Source: an uncultured bacterium (GTDB lineage: Bacteria > Bacillota > Clostridia > Oscillospirales > Ruminococcaceae). Taken from it: 64,000 nucleotides of DNA. A program made the position numbers and the translations under genes. The notes under the pieces were generated by a model. It was not told the DNA's origin and did not search any database. It was given only the letters and a program-made list of their open reading frames with translations. Numbering within the stretch: the first letter of the stretch is position 1; each line of letters starts with the position of its first letter. Where the stretch lies: NCBI GenBank assembly GCA_934875375.1, contig CAKXHL010000006.1:1-64000 (forward strand). Direction: 5' to 3'. Shown piece after piece: positions 52,177-61,580 of this stretch.

Positions 52177-52837
52177 TCCGCTCCGGCCAAACGGCGATCA
52201 GCGCTTTGATCGGAATTCCCTGCGCTTCAAACATATCCTCATGCTCTGTGCGGATATTCCCCGAAAAATCGCTGTGCGCCAAATCCCAGCTTTCCCAGCG
52301 AACCGTAAAGCCGCAATCGAGAAAATACTGACGGGAATGGCGGAACAGCATATCATCATCCGTTTTAAACCAGATCTCCCCACCCGGACGCAAAAAGGTC
52401 TTGTATTTTTCCAGCTGGCGGGGATGGGTCAGCCTCTTTTTAAAATGTCTTGGGCGGGGCCAGGGATTGCAGAAATTAATAAAAATTCTCTCCACCGTAT
52501 CCTGACCGGACAAAATCTCATCAATGCGCTCGATATCATAAGCCACAAGGCGCACGTTATCCGGTATCTTCCCCGCCTGGGAAAACAGCGCGTCGATCTT
52601 GCGGCGGCCAACGCCCAGCATGTTGCTGCTAATATCTACCGCCAGCAAATTTTTTTCCGGGTTGGCCAGCGCGAACTGAGAGGCAAAGCCTCCCTTTCCG
52701 CAGCCCAACTCCAAATACAACGGCTGAGGCCGTACAAACGCCTGCTGCCACTGCTCTTTTAGAGAAGCCGGAGCCTTAATATACAACGGACTTGCTTCCA
52801 ATTCCGGAACCGCCCATTTTTTCTTTCTCATTCGCAT
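52166..52837 (-). CDS. trmB: tRNA (guanine-N7-)-methyltransferase TrmB
   Basis: It methylates G46 of tRNA. 223 residues: LELGCGKGGFASQFALANPE, IFINFCNPWPRPRHFKKRLTH and GGEIWFKTDDD. ATG 52837 has AAAGGAG at ten bases; the longer in-frame start lacks one. First gene of the trmB-queG-femX run. Confidence 0.93.
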   Translation of the reverse strand: MRMRKKKWAVPELEASPLYIKAPASLKEQWQQAFVRPQPLYLELGCGKGGFASQFALANPEKNLLAVDISSNMLGVGRRKIDALFSQAGKIPDNVRLVAYDIERIDEILSGQDTVERIFINFCNPWPRPRHFKKRLTHPRQLEKYKTFLRPGGEIWFKTDDDMLFRHSRQYFLDCGFTVRWESWDLAHSDFSGNIRTEHEDMFEAQGIPIKALIAVWPERNDG

Positions 52838-52909
52838 GGATCGTTTGCTCCTTTTTTTCATGCTCTTTTTACTTTAACACAGTTTTTCCATCAGGACAAG
52901 CGGCTCCGA

Positions 52910-52938
52910 TTGTGTTTCTTTCTTCTTCGTGCTATAAT
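52910..52938 (+). promoter_or_regulatory. Promoter of the sensor-domain gene
   Basis: TTGTGT (52910-52915), 17-bp spacer, TATAAT (52933-52938). Confidence 0.75.
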
Positions 52939-53032
52939 TTTGTAAGATCGCAGGACTGGCCGGAAAATATATCGTTCCCGTATCGCCTGCGGCAATCTTT
53001 GGGGTCTGTGCCCGGGAAGAAGGATCTGTTTT

Positions 53033-53773
53033 ATGTTTAAAGCCAAAAATCTCACGCTGATCCTCATTGGGGTTATGCTGTTCAGCCTTTTGCTCACCGT
53101 AGTGGGAATTACGCTGCCCATCAGCCGAAAGTCAGACAAAATTGAGGAAGCCGGCAGCCAGAGCATGCTGTCGGGCGACGCTATCGCCATCGCGATGGGG
53201 CATTACAGCGCTACTTCCCTGCGGCTGTTGCAGGAATACCCCAGCGAGTCCGCCGCTTACCGCAGCCTGTGCGGTTTGTTGGAACGGATGCGGGAACATT
53301 ACGGATTTCAGGATGTTTATACCGTAACACGCAACAATATGGGGTATTTTTATGTGTTGGACTCTCAATATGTCCAATCGGAAACTGAAGGATACCATCC
53401 CATTGGCTCTGAATTTTCCTTTGACTCTTATGGAAAAGAGGTCAAACAGCTGATTGACGATATCTTTGACGGAAACAGTACCGGCGGGTTCGTATCCAAA
53501 GCGATTCAGTCTGATGATGGCACTTTTATTGTCGCCGCCGCTCCGATCATGGACGGGGACAAGGTCCTGACCGTTTTATGTATGGATATTTCTTTAAACG
53601 ATATTCAATTCCACAAACTATGGTTTATCAATTTTAACTATGTCTCCTGGATCTGCGGAACGCTGTTTGTCCTGTCCGCCGGCGCCTTGTATTACCTGCA
53701 CTATCACAACCGCCAGAAAAAGCAAAAAGAAAAGGGCGTTGTAGATATTTCCGTACCGGATGAAAACAAATAA
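53033..53773 (+). CDS. Orphan PDC/Cache-like membrane sensor domain protein
   Basis: 246 residues: helix at about 7-26, an extracytoplasmic region at about 32-197, a second helix at about 206-222 and a short basic cytoplasmic tail. The middle part (KSDKIEEAGSQSMLSGDAIA, HYGFQDVYTVTRNN, VAAAPIMDGDKVLTVLCMDI) has the double-PAS (PDC/Cache) pattern found at the front of histidine kinases and chemoreceptors. Here nothing follows: no kinase, HAMP, GGDEF or MCP domain. It is therefore a sensor domain alone, or partner of an unlinked protein. Single gene. Confidence 0.75.
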   Translation: MFKAKNLTLILIGVMLFSLLLTVVGITLPISRKSDKIEEAGSQSMLSGDAIAIAMGHYSATSLRLLQEYPSESAAYRSLCGLLERMREHYGFQDVYTVTRNNMGYFYVLDSQYVQSETEGYHPIGSEFSFDSYGKEVKQLIDDIFDGNSTGGFVSKAIQSDDGTFIVAAAPIMDGDKVLTVLCMDISLNDIQFHKLWFINFNYVSWICGTLFVLSAGALYYLHYHNRQKKQKEKGVVDISVPDENK

Positions 53774-53975
53774 TCCAAGCCCTGCCACTCCCTTGTCCAG
53801 CTTAGATTGTCGCTCACGGCAATGCGTACAATGCCCTGTTTTGAAACGCTGCGCACAGAAAAGTCTTTCCATTATGCTTTGGCGCTGCCGTAGCGATTTT
53901 TGATCTGTTCTTTGTCGTATTCTTCCCACCTGCTTCCAGAGTCTCCGCCATTTACCCTTTGATACATTATTTGCA

Positions 53976-54005
53976 AAAAAAGCAGAGGAACATCCTCTGC
54001 TTTTT
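53976..54005. terminator. Bidirectional terminator
   Basis: AAAAAGCAGAGGA (53977-53989) pairs with TCCTCTGCTTTTT (53993-54005). It ends both the sensor gene and rqcH. Confidence 0.8.
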
Positions 54006-54009
54006 CTAT

Positions 54010-55773
54010 TTATCCTTTGACCAGCAATGCCGCTACCCGCTCTTTATCCGGCGTGACTACCGCGGTTTCAAATTTATCGTAAACCACCTTGCCAGGTTTT
54101 GCGCCAGAAGGTTTTTTGACATTTTTGATAATCGTATAATCCACCGGAACCAACGCCGAATCCCGGGCACGGCTGTGATAAGCGGCGATCACCGCCGCTT
54201 CTTCCAGCGTCCGGTCGGGAATCTCCTTTCCGTCCGCAATCACGACGGTATGGGAGCCCGGGATCTTCTGGGTGTGAAACCACATATCATAATTATGGGC
54301 GTCTTTTAGTGTCAGCCGGTCATTCTGGACATTGTTGCGCCCCACCAGAATGGTAAATCCATCGGAAGAACGATATTCCATCGGCGAAAGCTTTTCCGGC
54401 TTTTTGTTTTTGACCTTGCAGCTTTTGATATAGCCGGTTTCGCTCAACTCTTCCCGAATCGCTGCCAGTTCTGACTCTTTGACTGCCCGGGCCAAAGAAT
54501 CGAATACCGTGTCCAGATACTGCAATTCCTCCCGGCCTTGTTCCATCAGCTCCTGCAGTTTCTTTTCCGCCGTATCCTGCTTGCGGTATTCGCTGTAATA
54601 TTTCTGCGCATTCTGAGCGGGGGTCAACGACGGGTCCAGTGGGATGTCCACTATCGGCATGTCCTCTTCATAAAAATTCTGCACCCGCAGCATAGACTGC
54701 CCTTTTTCCATCTGATAAAGGTTCGCGTGGATCAAATCTCCGTTTTGTTTGAGTCTCTCCCGGTTCGCGCATTCTCTCAGTTCTTCCTCCTGCGCCGCGA
54801 TTTTGCGGGTAATCCGGTCGGAAGTATTGGCCAGCAGACGCAGCAGGTCATGGGAACGCTGCTTCATTCGATCCATCAGGTCCCGTTCGGCATAAAAACT
54901 GTCCAGCAGCGCCGAATAGCTCTCCATTTCCCGGGCAGTTAGTGCGCCCCGGTATTGATGAATTGGCAAAAATGAAAAATCCCGCGGCTTTCCTGATGGC
55001 TCCAATAAGATAGTGGGAACCCCGCTGTGTTCCCGCAGGCGAAGCTGCAGCATGGAAAGCCACTCTCCCAAGCGTTGCTTTTGCAGTGCGTCCATCTCGT
55101 CCGCCCGGATATTTTCTCCCCGGATCGCATAATTTTCCGCCTCCCGGCAGGTCAATGGCGACATCCCCTGCACAGTCTGAAGCAGTGCCTTGGCAATTTC
55201 CCGCCCGCCAGACGCTGCTACCTTCTCTACCACCTGTTCCGGCTGGACATGCAGCAAATCCAGTTTATCGCTCTGGGGAGGCGGCAACTGATAAATCATA
55301 CCCGGCAGAATTTGCCGTACACTGGACATCTCCGCGTCAATCCGTTTCACCGCGTCGATAATCCGGCCGTTCTGATCCACCAGTACAATATTGGAATGCC
55401 GCCCCATGATTTCCACTGCAAGCGTCAGTTCCACCAGATCTCCCAATTCATTGACCGCCTCAAAAACCAGATGCAGAATCCGGTCCATTCCCACCTGTTC
55501 GATCCGAACCAATCGTGCCGACCCCAGATGCTTGCGCAACAGCATGCAGAACATGGGCGGCTGTTTTGGATTTTCCGGCGCCTCCCCGGTAAAATGGATC
55601 CGGGGACTTCCTGCATTCGCTGAAAGCAGCAGCTTTCCGGCGCCGCCTTTCCAGCGCAAAGCAATAATGATTTCCTCCCGGGTTGGCTGATGAATCCGGT
55701 CTACCCGGGCGTCCAACGCTTTTTCCGCCAACTCCTGGCGCAGCTGATATAAAAACATGCCATCTAAAGCCAT
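54010..55773 (-). CDS. rqcH: Ribosome quality control factor RqcH (NFACT protein)
   Basis: It binds split 50S subunits with stalled peptides and adds Ala tails. 587 residues: NFACT-N domain with GIYMFLYQLRQELAEKAL-like opening (MALDGMFLYQLRQELAEKAL), a helix-hairpin-helix and coiled coils in the middle, and the NFACT-R domain (FTILVGRNNVQNDRLTL, DMWFHTQKIPGSHTVVIADG, DYTIIKNVKKPSGAKPGKV). It follows trmK by 3 bp. Confidence 0.93.
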   Translation of the reverse strand: MALDGMFLYQLRQELAEKALDARVDRIHQPTREEIIIALRWKGGAGKLLLSANAGSPRIHFTGEAPENPKQPPMFCMLLRKHLGSARLVRIEQVGMDRILHLVFEAVNELGDLVELTLAVEIMGRHSNIVLVDQNGRIIDAVKRIDAEMSSVRQILPGMIYQLPPPQSDKLDLLHVQPEQVVEKVAASGGREIAKALLQTVQGMSPLTCREAENYAIRGENIRADEMDALQKQRLGEWLSMLQLRLREHSGVPTILLEPSGKPRDFSFLPIHQYRGALTAREMESYSALLDSFYAERDLMDRMKQRSHDLLRLLANTSDRITRKIAAQEEELRECANRERLKQNGDLIHANLYQMEKGQSMLRVQNFYEEDMPIVDIPLDPSLTPAQNAQKYYSEYRKQDTAEKKLQELMEQGREELQYLDTVFDSLARAVKESELAAIREELSETGYIKSCKVKNKKPEKLSPMEYRSSDGFTILVGRNNVQNDRLTLKDAHNYDMWFHTQKIPGSHTVVIADGKEIPDRTLEEAAVIAAYHSRARDSALVPVDYTIIKNVKKPSGAKPGKVVYDKFETAVVTPDKERVAALLVKG

Positions 55774-55776
55774 GAT

Positions 55777-56472
55777 TTACCTCTTTTCTTTCCAATGGAT
55801 GCAAATATCTTCAATTTCTCTCGCCAATTCGTAATATTTTTTATATTCATTCCGCTTTGTATTGGATTTTTTCAAACCTTCTGCAATTTTCTTTGCTATC
55901 TGTGCCTGCTTCTCCAGATAAATCCGCGCTTCTTCCGACCCTGTTTGAGGCATCAGCCCCACCCGGGCAAATAAATCGGTAACGTCGCACCGCTGCCCAC
56001 ACCAGCGGACCTGCATCACCGCATAAGCGAAGCCTTTGACGATCGAGGCCCGCTCCTGTAAAATTTCATAACCTCGTTGATACAACCCTGCCCGCAATTC
56101 GTGAACCTTGGTCATAGGCTGAAGAACAAACCGTTGGGACGAATTTTTCCAATCGGCTGTATCCAGGATATGCAGGATCATGTCTCCTCCCATGCCGGCA
56201 ATCACCACATCATCCACTTGCTCTGCCAAAAGGCCCTGCAAGCCATCGCCCAGGAAAAGTGCAGAACAATCCTGCAAGCCATACTGCTTCAGCGTCTCGG
56301 CCGCCTTTTCCAATGGTTTCGGATGGATATCGCAGGCATAGCCGAATACGGCCTTTCTATCCAGCAGTAGTCGGGCGATTAAATAGCCGTGATCGGTTCC
56401 CACATCGGCAACACGGCTTCCCGGCCGAACCAACTGCGCTGCTGCTGCCAGCCTTTCGTCTAAAACAATCAC
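55777..56472 (-). CDS. trmK: tRNA (adenine22-N1)-methyltransferase TrmK
   Basis: 231 residues: VADVGTDHGYLIARLLLDRK (motif I), KPLEKAAETLKQYGL, DDVVIAGMGGDMILHIL and FVLQPMTKVHELRAGLYQRGY. The start is GTG at 56472 with AAAGGAG seven bases upstream; an in-frame ATG 14 codons earlier has no binding site. Methylates A22 of tRNA in Gram-positives. Confidence 0.93.
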   Translation of the reverse strand: MIVLDERLAAAAQLVRPGSRVADVGTDHGYLIARLLLDRKAVFGYACDIHPKPLEKAAETLKQYGLQDCSALFLGDGLQGLLAEQVDDVVIAGMGGDMILHILDTADWKNSSQRFVLQPMTKVHELRAGLYQRGYEILQERASIVKGFAYAVMQVRWCGQRCDVTDLFARVGLMPQTGSEEARIYLEKQAQIAKKIAEGLKKSNTKRNEYKKYYELAREIEDICIHWKEKR

Positions 56473-56695
56473 GGTCCCACTCCTTTGTTTTCCGATTGTA
56501 TGATAAAGTAACAAGCAGACAAGTACTGCGCCTCATGCGATGCAGAGACAATTTGTCAGCGTCAAAAAGGCAAAATGATACGATTTGTATTATATCCTGA
56601 TATTTTTACAATTTTATATGCTTGCAAAACTGAAAAACATCATGTCCCAGTTTCTTCTGGTTATAATCTCCTTTGGAAAATTGACATATGGGAAT

Positions 56696-57187
56696 CTAAA
56701 AATTCTTTCTGGCGCGGGTCAACTCAATGGCTTCTTTCCCCGTTACATGTTCTACTACAATTTCCACGCAACACAGATTTTTCAGTTCGCGGCGAACCTC
56801 TTTGTCCACCGCTTCCTGGTCTTCATAATATTTAAGCCCCAATATTTCTGCGGCGTGAAAAATTTCATCTTCTTTTTCCAACACTCTGGCTTTTCCAAAT
56901 AGGATTACACTTTTAAAATAAGTGGTCAGTTCCTCTTTCACCACATTATCTTTTTCAATCACGCATAAGGAAACTTTGGCGCACCGCCTGATCGCATCTA
57001 ATTTGTGACCGGATCGGGCACCGTGAAAATATACTTTTCCGTCGGCGTATACATAGTTAATAGGCACCGTATAAGGATAGCCGTCATCACCTAAAATCCC
57101 CAGGACCGCTGTTCTTCCAGTTTTTAAGATTTCAGCCGTTTCCTCTTGGCTCAACTGTTGTTTATGCCGCCTCATTTTACGAAACAT
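56696..57187 (-). CDS. Pyridoxamine 5'-phosphate oxidase-like flavin protein (NimA-like)
   Basis: 163 residues with a split-barrel fold: MRRHKQQLSQEETAEILKTG, GILGDDGYPYTVPINYVYADG, YFHGARSGHKLDAIR and SLCVIEKDNVV. Relatives bind FMN or heme and reduce nitroimidazoles or other small substrates. The ATG at 57187 has GGGGGG upstream. Single gene, AT-rich flanks. The 223-bp gap between it and trmK shows no gene. Confidence 0.85.
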   Translation of the reverse strand: MFRKMRRHKQQLSQEETAEILKTGRTAVLGILGDDGYPYTVPINYVYADGKVYFHGARSGHKLDAIRRCAKVSLCVIEKDNVVKEELTTYFKSVILFGKARVLEKEDEIFHAAEILGLKYYEDQEAVDKEVRRELKNLCCVEIVVEHVTGKEAIELTRARKNF

Positions 57188-57274
57188 TGTTTTCCCCCCT
57201 GCCCTATGACCAATTGTATTTTTTAATGATAGCATAAAATCCAGATTGATGCCATTATTTTCATAACATTATGC

Positions 57275-57308
57275 AAAACGGCCCTGTGCCTTCCGCACAA
57301 GACCGTTT
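57275..57308 (-). terminator. Terminator of the MFS gene
   Basis: A 14-bp stem with G-U pairs (57275-57290 with 57293-57308), then TTTTGC on the minus strand. Confidence 0.6.
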
Positions 57309-57378
57309 CCAAAAGAACAGGCGTACAACCGTCTAAAACGCTGCCCGGCAGTATGTCAGGCAGCAGCTGATTTTTGCT

Positions 57379-58659
57379 TTACGCCACCGGTTCCTCTTGA
57401 TGGACATAGGTCTCCAGTCGTTTGGCCGCCAGCGAGCTGACAAAAATCGCCGCATATTGCAGCACAGTCAACAACAGAATTCCCCAAACGCTGCCGTAAG
57501 TGGTTTTCGGCATCAGCATGACCAGCAGTACGCCGGCCACCCTTCCGTAATCCAGAAAAAAGCTTTTGACGGTAGAAAATTCTGCCGATTCCGTATTGGT
57601 CGGGCAGGTTTTCTGTACTACGCTATAATAAATCCCGTTGCCCGGAGAGAGCAAAAAGTTATTAAAAAATGCATTGATTACACTGAACATCAGAATGGTA
57701 ATAACGTCCATCCGCACAAACAGGATCAGCGTACAAACCAGCATCGTCGTCACCCCACCGGCCATGTAGCGAATCCGGTTCGATGGCTTTAGTCGCTTGC
57801 CCAGCACCCAGTAAGCGAGAATGGAAAACAATCCGGTCAAAAGAGTATTGGCTCCGATCAGCGCCTCACTTTGAATCAGTTCAAACAAGAGAATATTCAA
57901 ATAAAAAGCCAGCGTTCCTTCTCGAATGCCTTTTAAAAACTCCGCTCCGACTGCCTCCAGCATCAGCGGATTGTGGAACATTTTATGAAAACCACGCTTC
58001 AGGCTCACCTTCGCATCAACAATTTGATCCTGTGGCAGTTTTTTCAAATAAAATACTGTTATTAGGGCTACTGCGATAGACAAGGCAAACATGATGTAAT
58101 ATCCCAGCAGGCCACCCACCATCACCCCTTCACAAGCGGAAATAATCCCACCTGTAATGGTAGGCATAATCAGATTTACAATGCCGGTACCCATTCCGAT
58201 AACCGACAGGGAAACATCCCGGTTTTCATCCGTCGTATACAGCGGAACTTTGATACAGTAGCCCATCCAATAATACCCTCCGGCCCAGGATACCAGAAAG
58301 GCGATGACCGGCATAAACCAAACCGCTGCATCCATCACGCACAGGAAAAAGGCATACAAAAAAATAAACGTGAAAAATCCCAGCCGCATGGCTTTGGTCG
58401 ATCCTTTTTTACTGGCATAATACATTGCCAGCGTTGTACCGATCGGATTGAATACATAAGTGATCAAGTTATACTGCAAGGTAGTATCCGCCCCACCGGT
58501 TAAACGAAAAAACAGCGTATTGATGAATACTGTCTGCAAATTGTTAAAAATGAGAAAACCAAAGTGCAGCAATGCAAATGTCCGAAAAGTTTCTGTTAAG
58601 CGATCCAGTCCCAATAAACCTTCCGCCCTGCCCCACAAGCGATCCCACCCGTTTTTCAT
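57379..58659 (-). CDS. Major facilitator superfamily transporter
   Basis: 426 residues with 12 predicted helices. The first half contains FNNLQTVFINTLFFRLTG and the loop with MYYASKKGSTKAMRLG, a position equal to MFS motif A. Helix ends are rich in Gly and Ala; no signal peptide. The substrate cannot be read. Single gene with its own promoter and terminators on both sides. Confidence 0.8.
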   Translation of the reverse strand: MKNGWDRLWGRAEGLLGLDRLTETFRTFALLHFGFLIFNNLQTVFINTLFFRLTGGADTTLQYNLITYVFNPIGTTLAMYYASKKGSTKAMRLGFFTFIFLYAFFLCVMDAAVWFMPVIAFLVSWAGGYYWMGYCIKVPLYTTDENRDVSLSVIGMGTGIVNLIMPTITGGIISACEGVMVGGLLGYYIMFALSIAVALITVFYLKKLPQDQIVDAKVSLKRGFHKMFHNPLMLEAVGAEFLKGIREGTLAFYLNILLFELIQSEALIGANTLLTGLFSILAYWVLGKRLKPSNRIRYMAGGVTTMLVCTLILFVRMDVITILMFSVINAFFNNFLLSPGNGIYYSVVQKTCPTNTESAEFSTVKSFFLDYGRVAGVLLVMLMPKTTYGSVWGILLLTVLQYAAIFVSSLAAKRLETYVHQEEPVA

Positions 58660-58710
58660 CCCAAGCCCTACCTTCTGTTAATATCCGGCGCCCCATTATT
58701 GTCCTATGAC

Positions 58711-58739
58711 ATTATAGTATGAATAAATTTCCATTGCAA
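58711..58739 (-). promoter_or_regulatory. Promoter of the MFS gene
   Basis: TTGCAA (58734-58739), 17-bp spacer, TATAAT (58711-58716). Confidence 0.75.
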
Positions 58740-58755
58740 CCGCTAAAAACAACAA

Positions 58756-58784
58756 AAAACCGCCGTGTTTTTCACGGCGGTTTT
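58756..58784. terminator. Bidirectional terminator
   Basis: AAAACCGCCGTG (58756-58767) with CACGGCGGTTTT (58773-58784), loop T5. Confidence 0.8.
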
Positions 58785-58812
58785 ATCATTTGCAATAGGT
58801 GAAAAAGGGTGA

Positions 58813-59091
58813 TTAGTTTTCGCCTTTCATTTTCGCAAAGCACTCGCTGCAGTATACAGGTCTGTCCTCTCTGGGTTTGAAAGGAACCTTTGCCTCTTTG
58901 CCGCATCCAGCGCAAACAGCGGTGAACATTTCTCTTTCAGGTCTCGCATTGTTTTTGCGTGCGTCACGGCAAGCTTTGCATCTCTGCGGCTCGTTTACGA
59001 AGCCTTTTTCAGCGTAGAACTCCTGCTCGCCGGCAGTGAATACAAATTCCGCGCCACACTCTTTGCAAATAAGGGTTTTGTCCTGGTACAT
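58813..59091 (-). CDS. Small double zinc-ribbon protein
   Basis: 92 residues with two treble/ribbon units: CKECGAEF...RCKACRDARK and CAGCGKEAK...YCSECFAKM. The GEQEFYAEKGFVNEPQRC segment is that of the probable zinc-ribbon domain found in small Firmicute proteins. Function unknown, possibly nucleic-acid binding. The start at ATG 59091 follows AAAGAAATG-like sequence; a longer frame upstream lacks conserved content. Confidence 0.8.
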   Translation of the reverse strand: MYQDKTLICKECGAEFVFTAGEQEFYAEKGFVNEPQRCKACRDARKNNARPEREMFTAVCAGCGKEAKVPFKPREDRPVYCSECFAKMKGEN

Positions 59092-59216
59092 TTCTTTTAC
59101 CTCGCTTAATGAATTAGAATTTGCCCATCGATATACCGCATCGACATTGATAAACAACGCTTCGCCTGATATTCCAAGAGGCATTATACCCAATAGCCTG
59201 ATTGCAGGCTAACGGT

Positions 59217-59825
59217 TCAGGAATTGCTGCGGTTTTGTGCTTTCCGCAGTTTCCGGCGGATTCGCTGCAGCGCGTTATCCACCGATTTTTCAGGACATTT
59301 GAGCTTTTTCGCCATTTCCTCGTAACTGAAACCTTTCAGGTAAAGCTGGAGCGTTTCTTTTTCTAAGGGAGATAAAAGCGCTATGACCTGCTCCCGCATC
59401 CCGCGGGACTCTTCTTCTAAAATAACCGCCGCTTCTGGCCCAATCTGCTGCCAATCGGTCGGTAAACTGGAAATTTCCGATTCTTCCAACGAAACAGAAT
59501 CGTGAAACAAGCGATTTTTGCCTGTATTCTGCCGCCGCACCGCTGAAATCAGCTGTCGCTTCATACAAAGCCCGGCAAAAGCAGAAAAGGGGATTCCCTT
59601 TTCCGGCTGGAAAGAACGAATTGCTTTCAGCAGGCCAAGATACGCCTCCTGCAAAAGATCCTCCCGTTCCATACCTGCCGCACAGTAACTGCTGCACAAA
59701 CTCGTCGCCAGACGGTCGTAACGGGTGATCAGGTGTCTGAGCGCTTCACTATCCCCGTTTTGCGAGGCCAGCCACAGCTGCTCGTCAAGCCCACTGTTTT
59801 GGGGCAACCCATTCCTTCTTTCCAT
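59217..59825 (-). CDS. Sigma-70 family sigma factor, SigH-like
   Basis: 202 residues from ATG 59825. Region 2 is complete (ALRHLITRYDRLATSLCSSY, REDLLQEAYLGLLKAIRSF, KGIPFSAFAGLCMKRQLISA) and region 4 ends with YLKGFSYEEMAKKLKCPEKS and VDNALQRIRRKLRK, as in SigH/Spo0H. Region 3 is short. SigH drives early stationary and sporulation genes in relatives. The start codon is uncertain (39 more residues are possible but not conserved). No anti-sigma gene is near. Confidence 0.85.
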   Translation of the reverse strand: MERRNGLPQNSGLDEQLWLASQNGDSEALRHLITRYDRLATSLCSSYCAAGMEREDLLQEAYLGLLKAIRSFQPEKGIPFSAFAGLCMKRQLISAVRRQNTGKNRLFHDSVSLEESEISSLPTDWQQIGPEAAVILEEESRGMREQVIALLSPLEKETLQLYLKGFSYEEMAKKLKCPEKSVDNALQRIRRKLRKAQNRSNS

Positions 59826-59954
59826 AGGCACACGTCCCAAATGATACTTTAATCCAGTTTCTTTCAGTGTATACCGCTCAACGGCAAAAGTCAAGAAAAA
59901 TCCTGTCGCAGCATCCCAGAAAGTTCTGTGCCGGGTTATCAATCCAAAATATCC

Positions 59955-61355
59955 TTATTCTCCCTCCACTGCCAGTCCGTCGGAAGAACCCTTTTTCTTC
60001 TCCCGGGTCACATCCACAATCCAGCGGGTACCGCACAGCCGGATCAGTCCGGCAATACAGGTAAAGATCTCAGACGAGCGCAGGCACAGATATACTACCC
60101 AGATCGGCCAGTGGAACACCAGTCCGGACAAAAAGCCCAACGGCACTGACAATCCCCACATGGCACCCACATCACAAATCAGGACAAACCGGCTGTCGCC
60201 GCCGCCCCGCAGGGTACCAAACATATTGATGTTGCCCATTGCCTGAAAAATGCAGACAAAGCACATCAGGTTCATAATGGAATAGGCAATCTCTTTTGTG
60301 GAATCCGTCACATTATAAAAATCCACCATAAAGCCCCTGAGTCCCAGGATCATCAGCGAAGCGACTATGCCCAACCCCAGACTGATGACAATAAAGGTTT
60401 TGGACTGTGCCCGGGCCTTTTCTTTCTCACCTGCGCCAATGGTATTGCCGGTCATAACCGAAGCAGCATTGGCCGCGCCCCAGATGAAAAAGGATGTCAT
60501 CTGGAACACGATATCGCAAATGCTGTTCGCTGCCACTGCCTCTGCGCCAATGCGCCCCAGAACCACCGCAGCCATAGAGTTGCCCAGCGACCAGAACAGC
60601 TCATTGCACAAAACAGGCGCGCCGTATTTCATAAACAGTTTCACCGTTGCCATATCCACTTTGTGCCAAAAATCTTTGATCTGAAAACAGATTTTCTGAT
60701 CGATTCGGAACAAAAATACTGTGATAATCGCAAATTCTACCAAACGGGCAATCATGGTCGCCAGTGCTGCACCGGCTACACCCATCTGCGGCATTCCCAG
60801 TTTGCCAAAAATCAAACCATAATTGAAAAATACGTTGACCAGCAAAGAAGCAAGGGTACTGTATAAAGCAATTTTCACCGTTCCAACCGTGCGCAGAATA
60901 CTGGTAGTAGTAATGGTAAAAGCATTTGCCAGATAAATGACTCCGCAATAATGCAAATAGCGGATTCCTTCGTATATAATAGCCTCATCATTAGTAAAAA
61001 TCCGCATCAGCATTTCCGGGAAAAAGGTTGCGCCAATGGCAAAAATCAGCGCAATACTCATGGAGATGCGGTAGGTCAGGCTCATAACCTTACGGATAGA
61101 ATCAGCATCTCCACGGCCCCAATACTGGCTGGTCAGAACCCCTGCCCCGCCAGTCAGGCCAAAGTTAATCATCATAAAAATAAAGCCTACCTGATTGGCC
61201 AGCGAAGATGCGCTCATAGCCACTTCACCCAGTTGTCCCAGCATGATCGTATCCAGCATGCCAACCGCCGATGTTACCATATTCTGCAGTGCGATCGGCA
61301 CCGCAATGGCCAAAACCGTTTTGTAAAAATTTTTGTCTCTGACAATCAGACTCAT
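59955..61355 (-). CDS. MATE family multidrug efflux protein (copy 1)
   Basis: 466 residues, 12 helices, two MATE halves. FYKTVLAIAVPIALQNMVTS at the start, AMSASSLANQVGFIF and the second-half motifs MKYGAPVLCNELFW and AANSICDIVFQMTSFFIWG. It is a Na+ or H+ driven drug or metabolite exporter. Closely related to the next gene throughout, so they are tandem duplicates that have diverged. Upstream promoter has MerR-like geometry. Confidence 0.93.
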   Translation of the reverse strand: MSLIVRDKNFYKTVLAIAVPIALQNMVTSAVGMLDTIMLGQLGEVAMSASSLANQVGFIFMMINFGLTGGAGVLTSQYWGRGDADSIRKVMSLTYRISMSIALIFAIGATFFPEMLMRIFTNDEAIIYEGIRYLHYCGVIYLANAFTITTTSILRTVGTVKIALYSTLASLLVNVFFNYGLIFGKLGMPQMGVAGAALATMIARLVEFAIITVFLFRIDQKICFQIKDFWHKVDMATVKLFMKYGAPVLCNELFWSLGNSMAAVVLGRIGAEAVAANSICDIVFQMTSFFIWGAANAASVMTGNTIGAGEKEKARAQSKTFIVISLGLGIVASLMILGLRGFMVDFYNVTDSTKEIAYSIMNLMCFVCIFQAMGNINMFGTLRGGGDSRFVLICDVGAMWGLSVPLGFLSGLVFHWPIWVVYLCLRSSEIFTCIAGLIRLCGTRWIVDVTREKKKGSSDGLAVEGE

Positions 61356-61500
61356 AAATCCTCCTCACACCAATGGCACCCGTCATGGAAAATAAAAATA
61401 ATTCCCAAGATCCTTTTTCAAAAAATCCTCTTTCCAAAAAACAGGCAGATTTTTTGTTTTGACCATTTTGTATTGCTATACGATCAAAAACAACAAAATT

Positions 61501-61531
61501 ATTATAAACCTTAGATTAGCTCTAATGTCAA
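61501..61531 (-). promoter_or_regulatory. MerR-type promoter of MATE copy 1
   Basis: TTGACA (61526-61531) and TATAAT (61501-61506) are 19 bp apart, two more than usual. The spacer contains an inverted repeat, TTAGA-N5-TCTAA (61511-61525). Long spacers with a repeat inside are the hallmark of promoters activated by MerR-family regulators. No such regulator is encoded in the window. Confidence 0.72.
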
Positions 61532-61543
61532 GAAAACATAAAG

Positions 61544-61571
61544 AAAAGCGCCCGTAATACGGACGCTTTTT
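61544..61571 (-). terminator. Terminator of MATE copy 2
   Basis: AAAAGCG(T)CC and GG(G)CGCTTTT pair (about 61544-61571) around a short loop, followed by TCTTT on the minus strand. It separates the two MATE genes into separate units. Confidence 0.7.
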
Positions 61572-61580
61572 GTACTGATT

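Noticed and set aside
53780..53970. Minus-strand fragment reading WEEYDKEQIKNRYG
   Set aside because: It looks slightly coding, but ends in a stop soon, has no start and no family. It may be a remnant.
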